Source: Panicum virgatum
Taxonomy: Eukaryota > Streptophyta > Magnoliopsida > Poales > Poaceae
Direction of reading: 5' to 3'
Length of the DNA: 64,000 nucleotides
Assembly (NCBI RefSeq): GCF_016808335.1
Contig: NC_053147.1
Coordinates: 23,112,913 to 23,176,912, forward strand
Shown: positions 22,721 to 34,941 of the stretch, piece after piece
How the letters are laid out: each line of letters starts with the position of its first letter
Numbering within the stretch: position 1 is the first letter of the stretch
Position numbers and translations under genes: made by a program
The notes under the pieces: model-generated
Databases searched by the model: none
Seen by the model: the letters and a program-made list of their open reading frames with translations, nothing else
Told to the model about the DNA's origin: nothing

Positions 22721-23171
22721 GGCGTAGTGGCGTACTGTGGCATCAGTGTCATCCAGAGCGCTTGTCGGACGGGAATAGAAGCTATGATGATGAGACTGTA
22801 CTGTTTCGATCGAGTTTCCTCTAGCTACACATTTCATCTCAACCCCTTTTCCTTTTCTACACAACAAGGACGCAGTTTCCAAGCTTTGCATTTCGTTCCT
22901 TTTTTTAGTCTTCGCACTGCTTTACCGTCCAAATGGAATTGAACCCTTTTTTTTCCCAATGAAATGATGCGCTGAGCGATATTTTTTCTTGCAAAAAAAA
23001 GTGGGAACAAAGCAGACGTTCTCTTGATGATTTGGAACATTGTAAACCTGACTTGCTTCTCTCTTCGAAAAAAAAGATTGAGGATATTTTTGCTGGTGAA
23101 AAAAAAGATTTAGAGTATTGACCGGGTGCTTTGTGTAAGTTTGTATATTCTCCAAGCAAGCAAACAACCAT

Positions 23172-23200
23172 CACTACAGGAAAAAAAACTTTAGTCTGTA
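23172..23200. mobile_element. Possible CACTA-type terminus
   Basis: The sequence cactacaggaaaaaaa resembles the terminal repeat of CACTA elements. No second end or transposase is seen nearby, so this is at most a fragment. Confidence 0.2.
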
Positions 23201-23798
23201 CAGGCGCTGGTCACGCGCTCCTCTGTTTTGTTTATTTATAATAAATGTTTAGCTATTTATTAACCATATTTAATATACTATTTGAATTGTTTTTATCGAT
23301 CTAAGCATTAATAGCTTCTACGTCATTCAGTTTTGTATCTAGGAGCAAAATAACACGCACCAGCACTCTCCCTGACCATGCGTACTCTTTTCTGAAACTG
23401 AGTTTCTAGACTTTGGATGTAAGTACTGTCCCTTGAAAAAAATGCTCTTACAAAAAAATGCTCTTACGCAGAATCAGCCTGACTGACTATGATTTGGCCT
23501 CTTAATTTGGCTTAATGCACCAGAGAGGTTCAAAATATAAATCATCCGAGACATTGAGCTAATATAATTGCTGTTGATAGGCCCTGTGAGTGTTTCATTG
23601 TAAGTGAGATGTATAGTTATCCGACGTAGATTTTTTCCTACTCAATTTCCACTGCCGATCTGATCCTGTGCGGCTTTTAGTTGCCAGACGCGAGTTACAC
23701 TCTACTTCATGTATAAGTATCATCACCGACATCATCGATGAGAATTCTTGAAACCAATATCGGCAGAATCCGCTCTTAGCATTTTTTTGTTTGTGGCT

Positions 23799-25130
23799 GT
23801 ACATATGTTTACAATCTTGATGAATTATTATTTGACTTCTTCAATTGATATTTTAGATTAGATTGACACTTTTTTGCCTTATCATATTGGATACGAACCA
23901 ATTTTTTCTTACAATATTTGATATGTACAAAATGTTTATTGCCCTAAAACCGAGGATTGCATTTTTTATAAAAGAAATCTATTTCCTCTACATATTTCTT
24001 TTGTCCATCGATACAATTTAAATCCATAGATATCGATAGTGTACAATTTTTCTCTTTCTTCTCCAATTGTTGTTAGTGATTTTGGTCAGTTATTTGCTAT
24101 GGGCTCTCTATTATTTAACTATTTGCTTTCCCACTTAGAAATCAGCTATCAATTTCCTTATTTTTAATTTTTAATTTACATATATAGTAGTAGTAGTTAG
24201 TATGGACTCTTGCTGTTATTCTAGACTGTTATTTGCTATGGGTTCTCTATTATTAAACTATTTGCTTTCCCACGTAGAAATCAGCTATCAATTTTCTTAT
24301 TTTTAATTTTTTATTTATATATATAGTAGTAGTAGTTGGTATGGACTCTTGGTGTTATTTTAGACCGTTAGATCTTCATAAAATCCGACGGTGCAAATTT
24401 TTCTCTTTTTTAGATTAATGTGAGAATTTGTAGACTCTCTCGGCGAACGTGGCAGTACATATGTTTACAATCTTGATGAATTATTATTTGTCTTCTTCAA
24501 TTGATATTTTAGATTAGATTGACAATTTTTTTTGCCTTATCATATTGGATACGAACCAATTTTTTCTTACAATATTTGATATGTACAAAATGTTTATTGC
24601 CTTAAAACCGAGGACTGCATTTTTTATAAAAGAAATCTATTTCCTCTGCATATTTCTTTTGTCCATCGATACAATTTAAATCCATAGATATCGATAGTGT
24701 ACAAATTTTCTCTTTCTTCTCTGATTGTTGTTAGTGATTTAGGTCAGTTATTTGCTATGTTAGTGATTTAGGTCAGTTATTTGCTATGGGCTCTCTATTA
24801 TTTAACTATTTGCTTTCCCACGTAGAAATCAGCTATCAATTTCTTTATTTTTAATTTTTAATTTACATATATAGTAGTAGTAGTTAGTATGGACTCTTGA
24901 TGTTATTCTAGACTGTTATTTGCTATGGGCTCTCTATTATTTAACTATTTACTTTCCAACGTAGAAATTAGCTATCAATTTTCTTATTTTTAATTTTTAA
25001 TTTATATATATAGTAGTAGTTGGTATGGACTCTTGGTGTTATTCTATACCGTTAGATCTTCATAAAATCCGACGGTACAAATTTTTTTAGATTAATGTGG
25101 GAATTTGTAGATCCTCTCGGCAAATGTGGT
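23799..25130 (+). repeat. 656-bp direct tandem duplication with internal sub-repeats
   Basis: Copy 1 starts at 23799 and copy 2 at 24455, both with gtacatatgtttacaatc. They stay in register to the shared end ...tctcggcgaacgtgg (24452) / tctcggcaaatgtgg (about 25128). Within each copy a block of about 140 bases with gctatgggctctctatta and tagtagtagtt occurs twice. No ORF. The surrounding 22.8-25.58 kb is AT-rich with no gene. Confidence 0.9.
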
Positions 25131-26237
25131 GGTTTTTTTTAATTTTTTTAACACTCCTTTATTAATATAATAGATCCCCCCTGATGATCCGTCTAAATCT
25201 TTTGCGTGTCTCTGTTTATCGAACATCCTCGCCTGGACTTGAGGTGTCGCTTTCCAATCAAGTTTTCGCAATTTGAAATGGGAGCGGGGATGATCTATAG
25301 CAGTGAAAAAAGTAGAGGGCCGTGACAGTAACAGAACTATAGTATACCTGTGCACGATAACGTTGCTTTCTTTTGAAAGGGAATACAAAGATAACATTGT
25401 TTGCTGCTTTATATATAGGACACAGTTTGATTTGATTTTATCTTTCTGCAGACCGGCCCAGTTTTGATCTGAGCTTTTCTATTGAGCGAATGCGTGGTGA
25501 ATAGTATGTGCCCATTTGTGTCGCCGAGATATGACAGGGAGTCGTGAAGTGCCACTAGTATTAATTGTTATTATTTCATCTTATTTTACTATTACTAATT
25601 GAAGGCTTTTTTGAGTTTCCACGTGAAGCCACCTAGGATTCTAGGTTGACACTTTAAAAAATTTGATAAATCCTATAAATTCTCACAAAAATTAGAAACA
25701 TACAACCATCAATTTAACAACTCTAATTATAATAACCATCGGATCTGTTATCTTTCTTAATAAATTATCCGCCTTTGCTATAATGAAAATAGACTAAACT
25801 AACCCCCTAAACATATATCTAAATTACTCATCTCTGCTATTATACAAAAATTTAAAGTAATCCCTAATCTTTGTGTAAATTACCCACCTATGTCATTATA
25901 AAAATAATACAAATACCCTCGTAAATTTGCATATAAATTATCCAATTATATCATTATTATTACAAATTAAATTACTCCTAAATCGGAATCTTAATTATAT
26001 AATTGTAATAAAATATTAAAGTGTGTTAATATAAAATTCTAAATTACTATTTCTATCATTATTAATATATTATTTATATTATTGTTTATATAAAAATACT
26101 ACCCATAATATATGTCACCTGGAAGAGATAAGAATACCAATTCACAAATAAATAGTTCAACTAAATATATATCGAATACATATGGAGGTGTGATGCAAAA
26201 TAAAATCTATTGTAACTACATAATGGTAAATATATAT

Positions 26238-27400
26238 GAGTAAATTGTACCCACCATACAACAACTTGTTAGGTGGGTGCAAATTAGTCCAACAACTTGT
26301 AAAATGCTCAATTTAATGTAACAACTTGACAGGTGGGTGCAAATCGGTCCAAAAACTTGTAAAATGCCCAATTTAATGTGATAACTTGGTAAATAGGTGC
26401 ATTCATAGTCCAAACATTACACAGCAATGTAACTAACGCAAGGTCTCGATAAAGAGTATATTCACATTAGGACAAATTATTAAGTATTATTGGACCATTG
26501 ATTTTTGTGCTGCACCTGCATGGCAATGTATTTGGCCAAGATAAGAACCCTCAGTGTTTAGAAATTAATGTTATGTCTTTACATAATTATTTTTATATAG
26601 TGATTTAGTTTTGATTAAAACTATTTAATTTGATATTCAATTTTGAAAAAAATCACCCTCACTATTTTCGATATATTTGATTATATGCACTGTTAAGCTA
26701 AAAATCAATATATTGATACAAACTATTGATACCTTTTATGAGCTTGGTACATATATTCTTAAAGCCTCCTATATTCGTTAGAATGGAAAATGAGCTAAAT
26801 AAAGTAATAAATAGAAACAAACAAGAACATAGTTGAATACATGAGCGCAGAAGCATAGGAGAAACCTAAGGTTTCAGGGTCTCTCTTATCGACTTCAGTG
26901 TTTCAGTGATGCTAATGGTGTAATTCTAAATTTTTTTATTAGTTTGAACTAATAAAAAAATTTAGAATTACACCATCAATAATTTTCATTTATTAAATTT
27001 AAGAATTATTGGCATTCATCTAATGTGCTTAATATGTTGTTGTTGTAATGGCGGTTAAATAATATATTATTTTTAATAAAATTATATTTAATTTATTCTG
27101 AGAATAAAATTATTGGCGTCCATTGCGACATGAAAATTTATGGTCAAATAATACATTCTCACTTGAATATACTGTTTACTGTTTATTGTGACCTGACGTT
27201 AGCAAACACATTGTCATGTAAGGTTTGGACTGTGAATGCACTAATTTACCAAGTTATTGCACTAAATTAAGCATTTTCTAAGTTGTTGGATCAATCTGCA
27301 CCCAGTTGTCAAGTAATTGTACTAAATTGAGCATTTTACAAGTTGTTGGAACAATTTGCACCCACCTACCAAGTTGTTGTAGGGTGAGTGCAATTTACTC
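26238..27400. mobile_element. Mutator-type MITE inserted in Helitron copy 1
   Basis: Inverted ends gagtaaattg...caatttactc lead into longer inverted arms with repeated caacttgtaaaatgc / gcattttacaagttg units. The flanks carry a 9-bp duplication with one mismatch (aatatatat 26229-26237; aatgtatat 27401-27409). The empty site is visible in the sister Helitron near 36.36 kb. A 9-bp duplication points to the Mutator superfamily. No ORF. Confidence 0.75.
26916..26975. repeat. Perfect 60-base hairpin (29-bp arms, 2-base loop)
   Basis: Arms 26916-26944 and 26947-26975 are exact reverse complements around TG. The stem starts TGGTGTAATTCTAAA. It lies inside the Mutator-type MITE. Confidence 0.95.
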
Positions 27401-27533
27401 AATGTATATTTTAGAGTATGTGTTAGAATATTTAATAGATGAAAAAGGACGTGAGATAGATAATTATAATTATTGACTTCATTCTTATATTAATTCTAAT
27501 TAGCCCATGCTGGAGCACGGGTTGATAGTCTAG

Positions 27534-30412
27534 TTCCACAAAAGAGAAGTGTTGAAAATATGCTTGTAGTCCCTGTAATTTTTTTATTTTAGTCTGTATT
27601 TTCATGTGTGGAACAATCTACAATAAGAAATTTCTTGTTCGCCATGACTCGCCTCAGGTTGTCACTTTGGTGTGAGTGTTACTAGAAGTTTTAAATAAAA
27701 AGATTAAAATGTAAAATTCACCCAGTTGTTCAATTGTGGTTAGTTTTGTTGGTTGGGAAGATTCCACTCACATGAACTATATATCGCGCGTGCGATGCCA
27801 TCGCCTGAAGGCAGTTTGGAGGTGACACTGCAGCTCCTCCGTCCTTCCTTATGGTCACGCTGCCATCGCTCGCCGTCGTTCATGGCCGTGCTAGGTTAGG
27901 GTTTCGAGGTTCAGGTTTCGGGGCTACTGCCCCAGCCCGCTCACGCCGGAGGGGTGGGGGAGGGGCTGGGTGGCGGGCAACGGACGGTGGGAGGCTCAGG
28001 AAGAATAAGGTGGAAGAAGACGGTGGGCGGCGGATGGGCCGCTGGCTTCAGGCCATGGTTCCGTGAACCATTGCCTGAAGCGATGGCAAGCTGCGCCCGA
28101 TGCCACTGCCAGGTTTATGGTTATTCACACACTTGTCTACCAAAATGTTTGTTTGTTATATATACAAATAAATAAACCCTGGTCCGCTAACTTAATTTGG
28201 GGTATTTTTCGCTTGGTTCCTAATATATTTCCTTCTTATTATAGGAGTAGTCTGTTATTCGTCCCAATTAATTTTGGCTTTCTCTTATTCCTTTTTCTAT
28301 TTGCCCCTATGCCTTTTTTCCTTATGGGCTATTTCATATAGACTGAAATGCGAGCTAGGCCAGGCTCTGGAGTCTGGTCAGCCTGACAAAAGCCTGATAT
28401 TTTTTTTCTCTAAAATAGTTTGCTTGGGAGCTTGTATGACAAGATAAAGTGGTTAAAACAAATGTATTTAGTTCAAGTAATAAAATGCCCCAACAAAATA
28501 TTTTCAATGCGGCCTAGCTCTAGCTAAAAGAATTTCTAGAAAAAGTGGCCATCTGTATATCCATATACGTTGATGAGTATTCCACAAGTCCACGGATAAA
28601 TTCACCAGTATGTAGGCTCAGTGGTGGATCAGACTCGAGTATCCCACTGAAATTCCAGTCAATTGCAAAATTGGACCGCAGCACGAAGCGGAAGTGCTTC
28701 AACTCTTCTGTTAGTGCCTAGCTTTTTCCTTCCAAGTTAAGGCATGACCACTGCTTGCAGGTAAAAAACAAGAAGATAGTAATGGGATAAAAGATTGCTG
28801 AAAATTGAAATACAGACATCCTTGTCAGTGCATTTGTTCACCGTATGAGGGTGTCCAATCTCACTTGGGCAGCCTCTGAAATACTACTGCAGTATGTTTT
28901 CAACGAGGGGACATGCGGTTTTGCTTTGCTTCCAAGGAGCCAAGAAACCACGGTTTTACACAAGAAAATTGGAATCGTTGGCAGCAGCTGGGCATAACAT
29001 GGTGCCATTCTATCTCGGTCTCTCCCTCCTTTTTTTTTTTGCAGGATGATAGTAACTGCATTGGATTATTAGTGGAAGACTGCCAACTCGATAGTGTCCT
29101 TTCCTGCCTAAAGTAGTCAAAGAATTTGAAATATTAGGCGAGACGTCAGTGTCTGCATTTTTATTCCGAAACATTCTCGACAGTACTACTCAAGAGCCTA
29201 TCTCACATTCTCACCTCGGAGCTGGGCTAGCCGAGCATTTCCAAGAACTTCAGTTCCACTCGTACACACGTGTCTGGCTGAAACGGAGACGGAGCTCATG
29301 CAGCCATCGGGGTCGCTAAACCCTGATGAAATTTACCAAAGTTAATAAAAAAATTACTGTATAATACTGTTCTTCCATGTGGCTGACTCCAGCGTTTAAC
29401 GCTTGCGACCCGGCGGCTTTCTCATCTGGTTTCGTCAACCGCTTCACTATTTTAGTGTCATTTTAATAAGCTGCTTGTCAGTTGTCTCAAACAAGAAGCC
29501 ATGTCACGGTAGCAGTCAAAGACTGATCATCAGTAGTTAATTTAACCACTGTGAGTTCACACAGGCAGTTCGAGACTGATCAAGAGATGATCGAGGTTGC
29601 TCAGTCGCCATACTCGAGAAGCAGAGGTTCCACCAGCATGAATGCACATGCTGACAAGATGCATGTACATGCATATGCATGCATGCATCTCCTAGACTAA
29701 TATATATCGCCCTTTGCGGCGCCAAATCGTTTCCCCTTTCGCGTTTCAAACGTGAGCCACATGCGTGATCACGGACCAAAAGCAACAGTAGCACTCAGCG
29801 ATGCTGCAGTAGAGTGCAAACTCGATCCAGCAGCCGTCAGATACCTACGACGATCGATTCCCCTAGCTTGTTGCTAGGTTAACCTCACCTTTCTATCCCG
29901 AAGAAGAGGCTCCGACGAGGAGGCGGCGACGGAAAAGCTAAGCTAGCTGGCTCTGGCTGCTGCAGCAGTAGGCCCGATTCCGATTGCGATTTGCGCGTAC
30001 GTCACAGATCCTCCGAGATCGGTTGGGCCGGGTGGCGATCGGCAGCTTTAGTAATCCACTTTCGCTGCGCACTAGCTTGATTGATGCTTATTTTACTTCG
30101 CAAATGGGTTAAACTTCTTAACCCATCTGGACATGGAGGGGGGAAACTACCGACGGGACGGCCAAGTTTTCCCACCCCTGATCACGACCGGCGCGCGCGT
30201 TGCTAAATTCTCAGGTGCCGTTCGAGAGGGCGGAATGGGATTTGATTTTGACCGTGAGCAGTACTGAGCTGGTAGCTACCTGCGTCCTAACTGCAGACTG
30301 CGCGACGGCTAACGCTATGCACACCGAGGCCTGACGTCAGTCAGTGGGGACGAGGGCAGCACAGTATTAACCCCACACCCTCGAGCCACCGGACTGCTCT
30401 TTGTCCGGTTAG
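27534..30412. other. Intergenic region without recognised genes
   Basis: A GC-rich patch at 27.84-28.08 kb has a 71-codon ORF of low complexity, and other short ORFs show no similarity I can name. An alternating catg/gcat palindromic patch is at 29660-29690. No transposon end was recognised. Confidence 0.4.
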
Positions 30413-30695
30413 GAGCATCTCAAGCAGAAGACTCATTATTTCGTTCCTTAACATAAAAAAAAACTGTCCGTTTCGTAGTAAAAGATACTCCAGGAAATTA
30501 CCAATTTCATCCCCAATCTATAGCAGAATATTTTTAGCCGGAATTGCCAAAATACATCTCCCACTTGCTCAAATGTTGGGGTTTCCTCCCTCTACCCCGC
30601 TGCAGCACCGGCTACTAAAAATACCAAAAATATTATTCGTGATTGAGAGAGAAAAAACATAAGTATGAGAGATGAGTAATCTGCTGGAGATGCTC
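30413..30695. mobile_element. MITE with GAGCATCTC termini (Harbinger/Tourist-like)
   Basis: Inverted termini gagcatctcaagcag (30413) and ctgctggagatgctc (ends 30695). Flanking triplets are tag and taa, imperfect for a 3-bp TTA/TAA duplication. It shares its termini with the larger element at 39371-40215. Confidence 0.55.
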
Positions 30696-30829
30696 TAAAA
30701 GATGTATTACACGCATGCACAATCACCCTCTAAGTACTTCTTAATTACATGTATATATACATCTTATCCCTATAAATACATGCTGACACATAGTATACTA
30801 TCCCTATAAATATTATTTTTTTTTCTTGA

Positions 30830-31270
30830 GGGCGTTATTGTGATGAGGACCTCAACGTGCAGGGACAGATCCACGTGTAAACTAAAGAACCATCTTAATG
30901 GTTCGGGCGACGGCGGCACCTTAATGTTGCTCTCCTCTTGAGGCGTCGTCTTGGAGTCCTTGATGGCGATGCCATGGATGACAGGAAGGCATAGAACCGT
31001 CGACGATCCTTATCAAGTGTTTCTAAGAAAACAGTTGATGTTACGAGATTTTTATTACGATGTGAGGACTAAAGCAAGTTTGAAGGAAGGACATAGAAGA
31101 TCGAAGCTTAGTCTTTCGCTTTCTTTCTTATTTCTTCATTTCTTATCTTTTGTGTTCCTCGGTTGGAGGTTTAGAGTCTAAGTACTCATGTAAGCTTCTG
31201 GCTTTATGGCCAGATGTGTTCCTTTGAATGTGCAAGACTGGGTTTTTACCTTAATCTAAAAAAAAGAAGG
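30830..31270 (+). mobile_element. Possible retroposon fragment with A-rich 3' end
   Basis: A block with a 76-codon ORF (30951-31181) has a 3' part resembling a transcribed tail (tgtgttcctttgaatgtgcaag...) that ends in an A-run at 31257-31265. No target-site duplication was found and the coding part is not recognised, so the assignment is weak. Confidence 0.25.
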
Positions 31271-32069
31271 ATCGGATTCGGATTGTACTGTTATGAGGGC
31301 AAATTAAATCATGAAAATGTTGATGAGGGGGACAAAATGTAACAAATAAATGGGTCGTATTAAAAAATTCTTAGTTTATATAGTGAAATTTTGAGTGCAA
31401 CTAAAGCGTGTGAGTTTTAACTATCAATGTCTTCTTTTATATATTGAGATAATATAGGAAATGTGACGCTTTGATTTATCTTAAGCAGAATTTGCATACT
31501 ATATCATAATTTTGTTACATGTCTTACATATATTACTCTGGATACTATGATCTACGGTCTAGGGTTCACCAGATTCTGCTATAGTTCGGTCCGATTAAGG
31601 TCAAAGCCCAAGATTCATCTTGGTTCGGAAAGAACACAAGCTAATTGCTTAACATATATATGCAAGTCGAATGTCAGTCTGTGACCTAGGGAGAAGAGGC
31701 TCCTGGTAACTAAAGCTACCTCGCCTTATTGCTTTAAAATAGATGGAATGTGATATATACAACTTGAACCTAACAACATTTGTATCTTGCTATCGCCTTG
31801 AATCATACTTTTTTGTGTTGTGACATACTCCATTAAGTTGCTCTTCTACTTGGGTGGCCCATGACTTGATATAAAGTAGCATTTTTATTTCTTTATCCCT
31901 CTCATTCTCAATATGGAAGCAAGAAAGGTTTATCACCCTCCCCCTATATATAAGCTTTGGATTATTGGAGAAGCTAGTGAGCAAAGGTTTATCACCCTCC
32001 CTGTATATCTAATCACATATATAACAAAAAGAAAAATGTATCAAGATTTGTCAAACGACCTACAATTTA
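31271..32069. other. AT-rich intergenic sequence
   Basis: No gene recognised. A 17-base phrase, aaggtttatcaccctcc, occurs twice about 61 bases apart (near 31924 and 31985). Confidence 0.4.
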
Positions 32070-32304
32070 CTCCCTCCGTTCTTAAATATATGACAACATT
32101 GACTTTTTTTTCTTCGATTGACTATTCGTCTTTTCTACAAATATTTATGCAAATAGCCAAATCTTCAAGTTAGATTCAAGAAACTCTTGATAATAGACGT
32201 AGAGGTACTCATTTCACTTTATTTAACTAATTGATTAATTAAATAATATTGGTCAAAGTTGAAGAAAAAAATCAACGATGTCATATAAAAAAGAACGGAG
32301 GGAG
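32070..32304. mobile_element. Stowaway MITE (Tc1/mariner)
   Basis: Classic Stowaway ends: TA|CTCCCTCCGTTC at 32068-32081 and GAACGGAGGGAG|TA at 32293-32306, with TA target duplication. The inner sequence is AT-rich, 235 bp in all. An extra ggagggagta follows directly. Confidence 0.85.
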
Positions 32305-34344
32305 TAGAAAGGAGGGAGTATATACTTGTCACTTGCATAGCTATGTATGGTTCTATTGATCTCACTAGGAACCAGATCACCGAGCCTAAAGCCCTAAATT
32401 ATGTATATTGTGTCTGCGTAGGTGTGTGCATCATGCGCATGTGGGTGTTGGGCGCATGCTCAGAACTTCAAACACCAAGGTTGTAGATAGTTGATTACCA
32501 TAGAGAAAAAAAACGAAGTTGATGAGCTTCAGACTTACCTCAAAGTAATAATCGGGGTAAGTTCAATGCAGTGACAGTACAGTACAAACCCCGCAGCGTC
32601 ACAGTATGCATACGCCGTCCATTCCTGGCAGTTTCTCCTGAAACAGTGGTCCTCTTTGCAGTTGTTTGCTGTCCTGTGAGAGACAACGAAGACGCTACGC
32701 CCAACAAATAAAGCTGTAGGGCTTGTGTACCCCGTCACCCCGTTTATGAGTTTGACGCGAGACGACGAGCGCGCTCGAAACGCGTCGACGTGGATCGCTC
32801 TGCCGTCTGCTCTCATACCAGCTGGACGCCCAACCAAATCGAAGTCGAAACGTGGGAGGAGATGAGATCGGCGCTGGCGGGCCACCACCGGGCCTGGGCC
32901 TGGGCGACGCCTGGCGACCGCGCCGACCCACCCCACGACTAGATCGAGCCCATGTCGCGCGCGCCTTCGTCGTGCCACGACGGGGACGTCGCTGGCGGCA
33001 GGCGGTATCCAGCCGCGTGCGTGCCCGTCCGATAATCGACTGGCAGTGCAGCACAGCAGGCTAGCTAGCGAACTGATCCGATCCCCGTCTCGCCCCGCTC
33101 GGTCTTTTTTTTCGTTAAAGAGAGAGCTTTGTCAATATAATTACTTAGAAATAAAAGTGCCAATTTTCTTTCTTATACTATAAAAATTGAAACAATTGAA
33201 ACTCTTTCTCACCAAAATTAGACTCACCGTACCCTCACGGAGGTCCCACTTGTCAACCCAAAGATTTGACGAAAAAGGATGTAGACCCACAAAATTGATA
33301 GAAGGAAAATATTTCCACCAAAATCCTAATACTTTTTACACCAAACACTTTTACCTACCCACCTTTGTACTCACTTGTTACTTTCCATTGTATAGAAATG
33401 GGGCAACCATAATTTTTAGTAAGACATCCTAAAATACCTCCTTTTATTTCCTTATTATTGTGAGCTGATTAACCCTCTTTTGTTTATCTTTCTTTTGTGT
33501 TGTGCGCTGGTTGATTGAGTGCCAAATCTTCCATTTGTGTTGTGCGCTGGTTGATCGAGGGCTTTTGTGCTCCGTCAGGTGCGCCGCTCCCACGCTCGAC
33601 CGAGATTGGCTCGCGGGCAGCCGTCACACTATCGCCGGGCCGCCTTCGCGAGCGCCCACTGCAACATGCTGTCGTCGCGATGACCGACTGTCCCAGGCAA
33701 GTGCCGACCTTCATGTTTGATCTTGGATTCATTAAATCAGCGGTGAGGATGCCACCCCCTCCCCCGTTGCACCTTGGCCATGGTGCATGTTTTCTCCATG
33801 GCGTCCAGGGATTTGTCTAGCGATGTTTGTTTTTTGTTTTGCTAGCTGCCGTAGAGATCGCTGACCTCCATCTTTGTTATTTGTTTCATTAAATCAGGGC
33901 CAAATTTTGCACGCTCCCAACGGCATTTGCTGGAAAGTAATTCGTAATAGTAGATTGTTTGGTTTTGAGGAGATAAGAGTGTATAATGTCCGGTTTTGGA
34001 GTTAAATATTTTTTAAAAAAAATTTGGTGACAAATTAGGGGGGCAAAATGGATTTTTCTCTCTTTTCTTTAACACGTGCGTGCTCTGCTAGTGTGTGTAA
34101 AGGAACAATGGTTTGGTCGGGTCGATGTCCATTTTTCTCTGGTAAACAAGTACTCCTATCATATTACATTCACAACCTCGACTGTATTGTTAGTCTCCTG
34201 ATGCACCTTGTGCTCCTGTCGCCTTCCTCGTTACGACAGTGAACCTATTCGATATTGTTCTTGACATGAAAGGTTGGCGAGAGACATCACAAGTTATAGT
34301 GCTCTGGGGCCCAGCTGGGTGGCTGGGGTGGCTGGGTTTAGGAG
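32305..34344. other. Intergenic region without recognised genes
   Basis: A GC-rich patch at 32.7-33.06 kb and another at 33.55-33.72 kb have overlapping low-complexity ORFs only. A 40-base unit with tttgtgttgtgcgctggttg is tandemly duplicated at about 33494 and 33534. A T-run followed by cgttaaagagagagctttgtc at 33104 may be a minus-strand LINE tail. Confidence 0.4.
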
Positions 34345-34656
34345 GTGTCTGGATTCCAGTAACAAAACTTTAGTTCTTTTTTTGACACCGATTAACTAAG
34401 CACTAATTGCAAAACTAATTGTATAAGTCACGGCTAATTGTCAAGATGAACCCATTAAATCTAATTAACCTATGATTAGCATATATTTACTATAGCACAA
34501 CATTGCAAATCATTGTCTAATTAGACTTAATGGTCATCTTGGACATTAGCCACTATTTATGCAATCAATTTTATAATCAGCCTATATATAATACTTTTAA
34601 TTGGTGTCTAAACATCTATGTGACAGAATTGAAACTTTTAGTCAGCAGCATCCAGA
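34345..34656. mobile_element. MITE with taattagac-type inner palindromes, copy 1
   Basis: Ends carry tctggat and atccaga in inverted orientation. The inside has the inverted taatta/agtctaatta and tagtcacggct motifs common to a widespread panicoid MITE family, related to the blocks at 40452 and 48128. No coding sequence. Confidence 0.5.
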
Positions 34657-34941
34657 AATGAACTTAGTCACACACGCGCAGGAGGTAGCTAGCACATTCA
34701 ATTCAACGCGACATAATAACCATTTCTGAGCATGTTCCGTATGGATTCTCCCAACTTTAGTATCTTTTAATTCAGTAAAGTCCTGCTAAACAGATAAAAA
34801 ACATCTTCGCCCAAAGAAAGCTACATGACGCCCTAAAATAGTTTTAGGAGAAAATGAAAACGGCTCCATTGGCTTTTCTCCCTCTCCAAACATTAATTGT
34901 CCTGAAACTACACATATTGCCACTGAGAAATTGTTTTTCAA

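Larger units (their letters stand above)
25579..27533 (+). mobile_element. Helitron copy 1 (family B)
   Basis: It begins A|TCTTATTTTACTATTACTAA and ends with the hairpin CCCATGC...GCACGGG, then ttgatagtCTAG|T. This fits Helitron rules: 5' TC, 3' hairpin plus CTRR, inserted between A and T. The body matches copy 2 (34942-36497) over most of its length. A 1163-bp Mutator-type MITE interrupts it at 26238. Non-autonomous: no Rep/helicase ORF. Confidence 0.8.

Noticed and set aside
25131..25400. T-run followed by cactcctttattaatataatag as a minus-strand LINE tail
   Set aside because: Resembles a LINE 3' end, but no target duplication or further LINE sequence was found.
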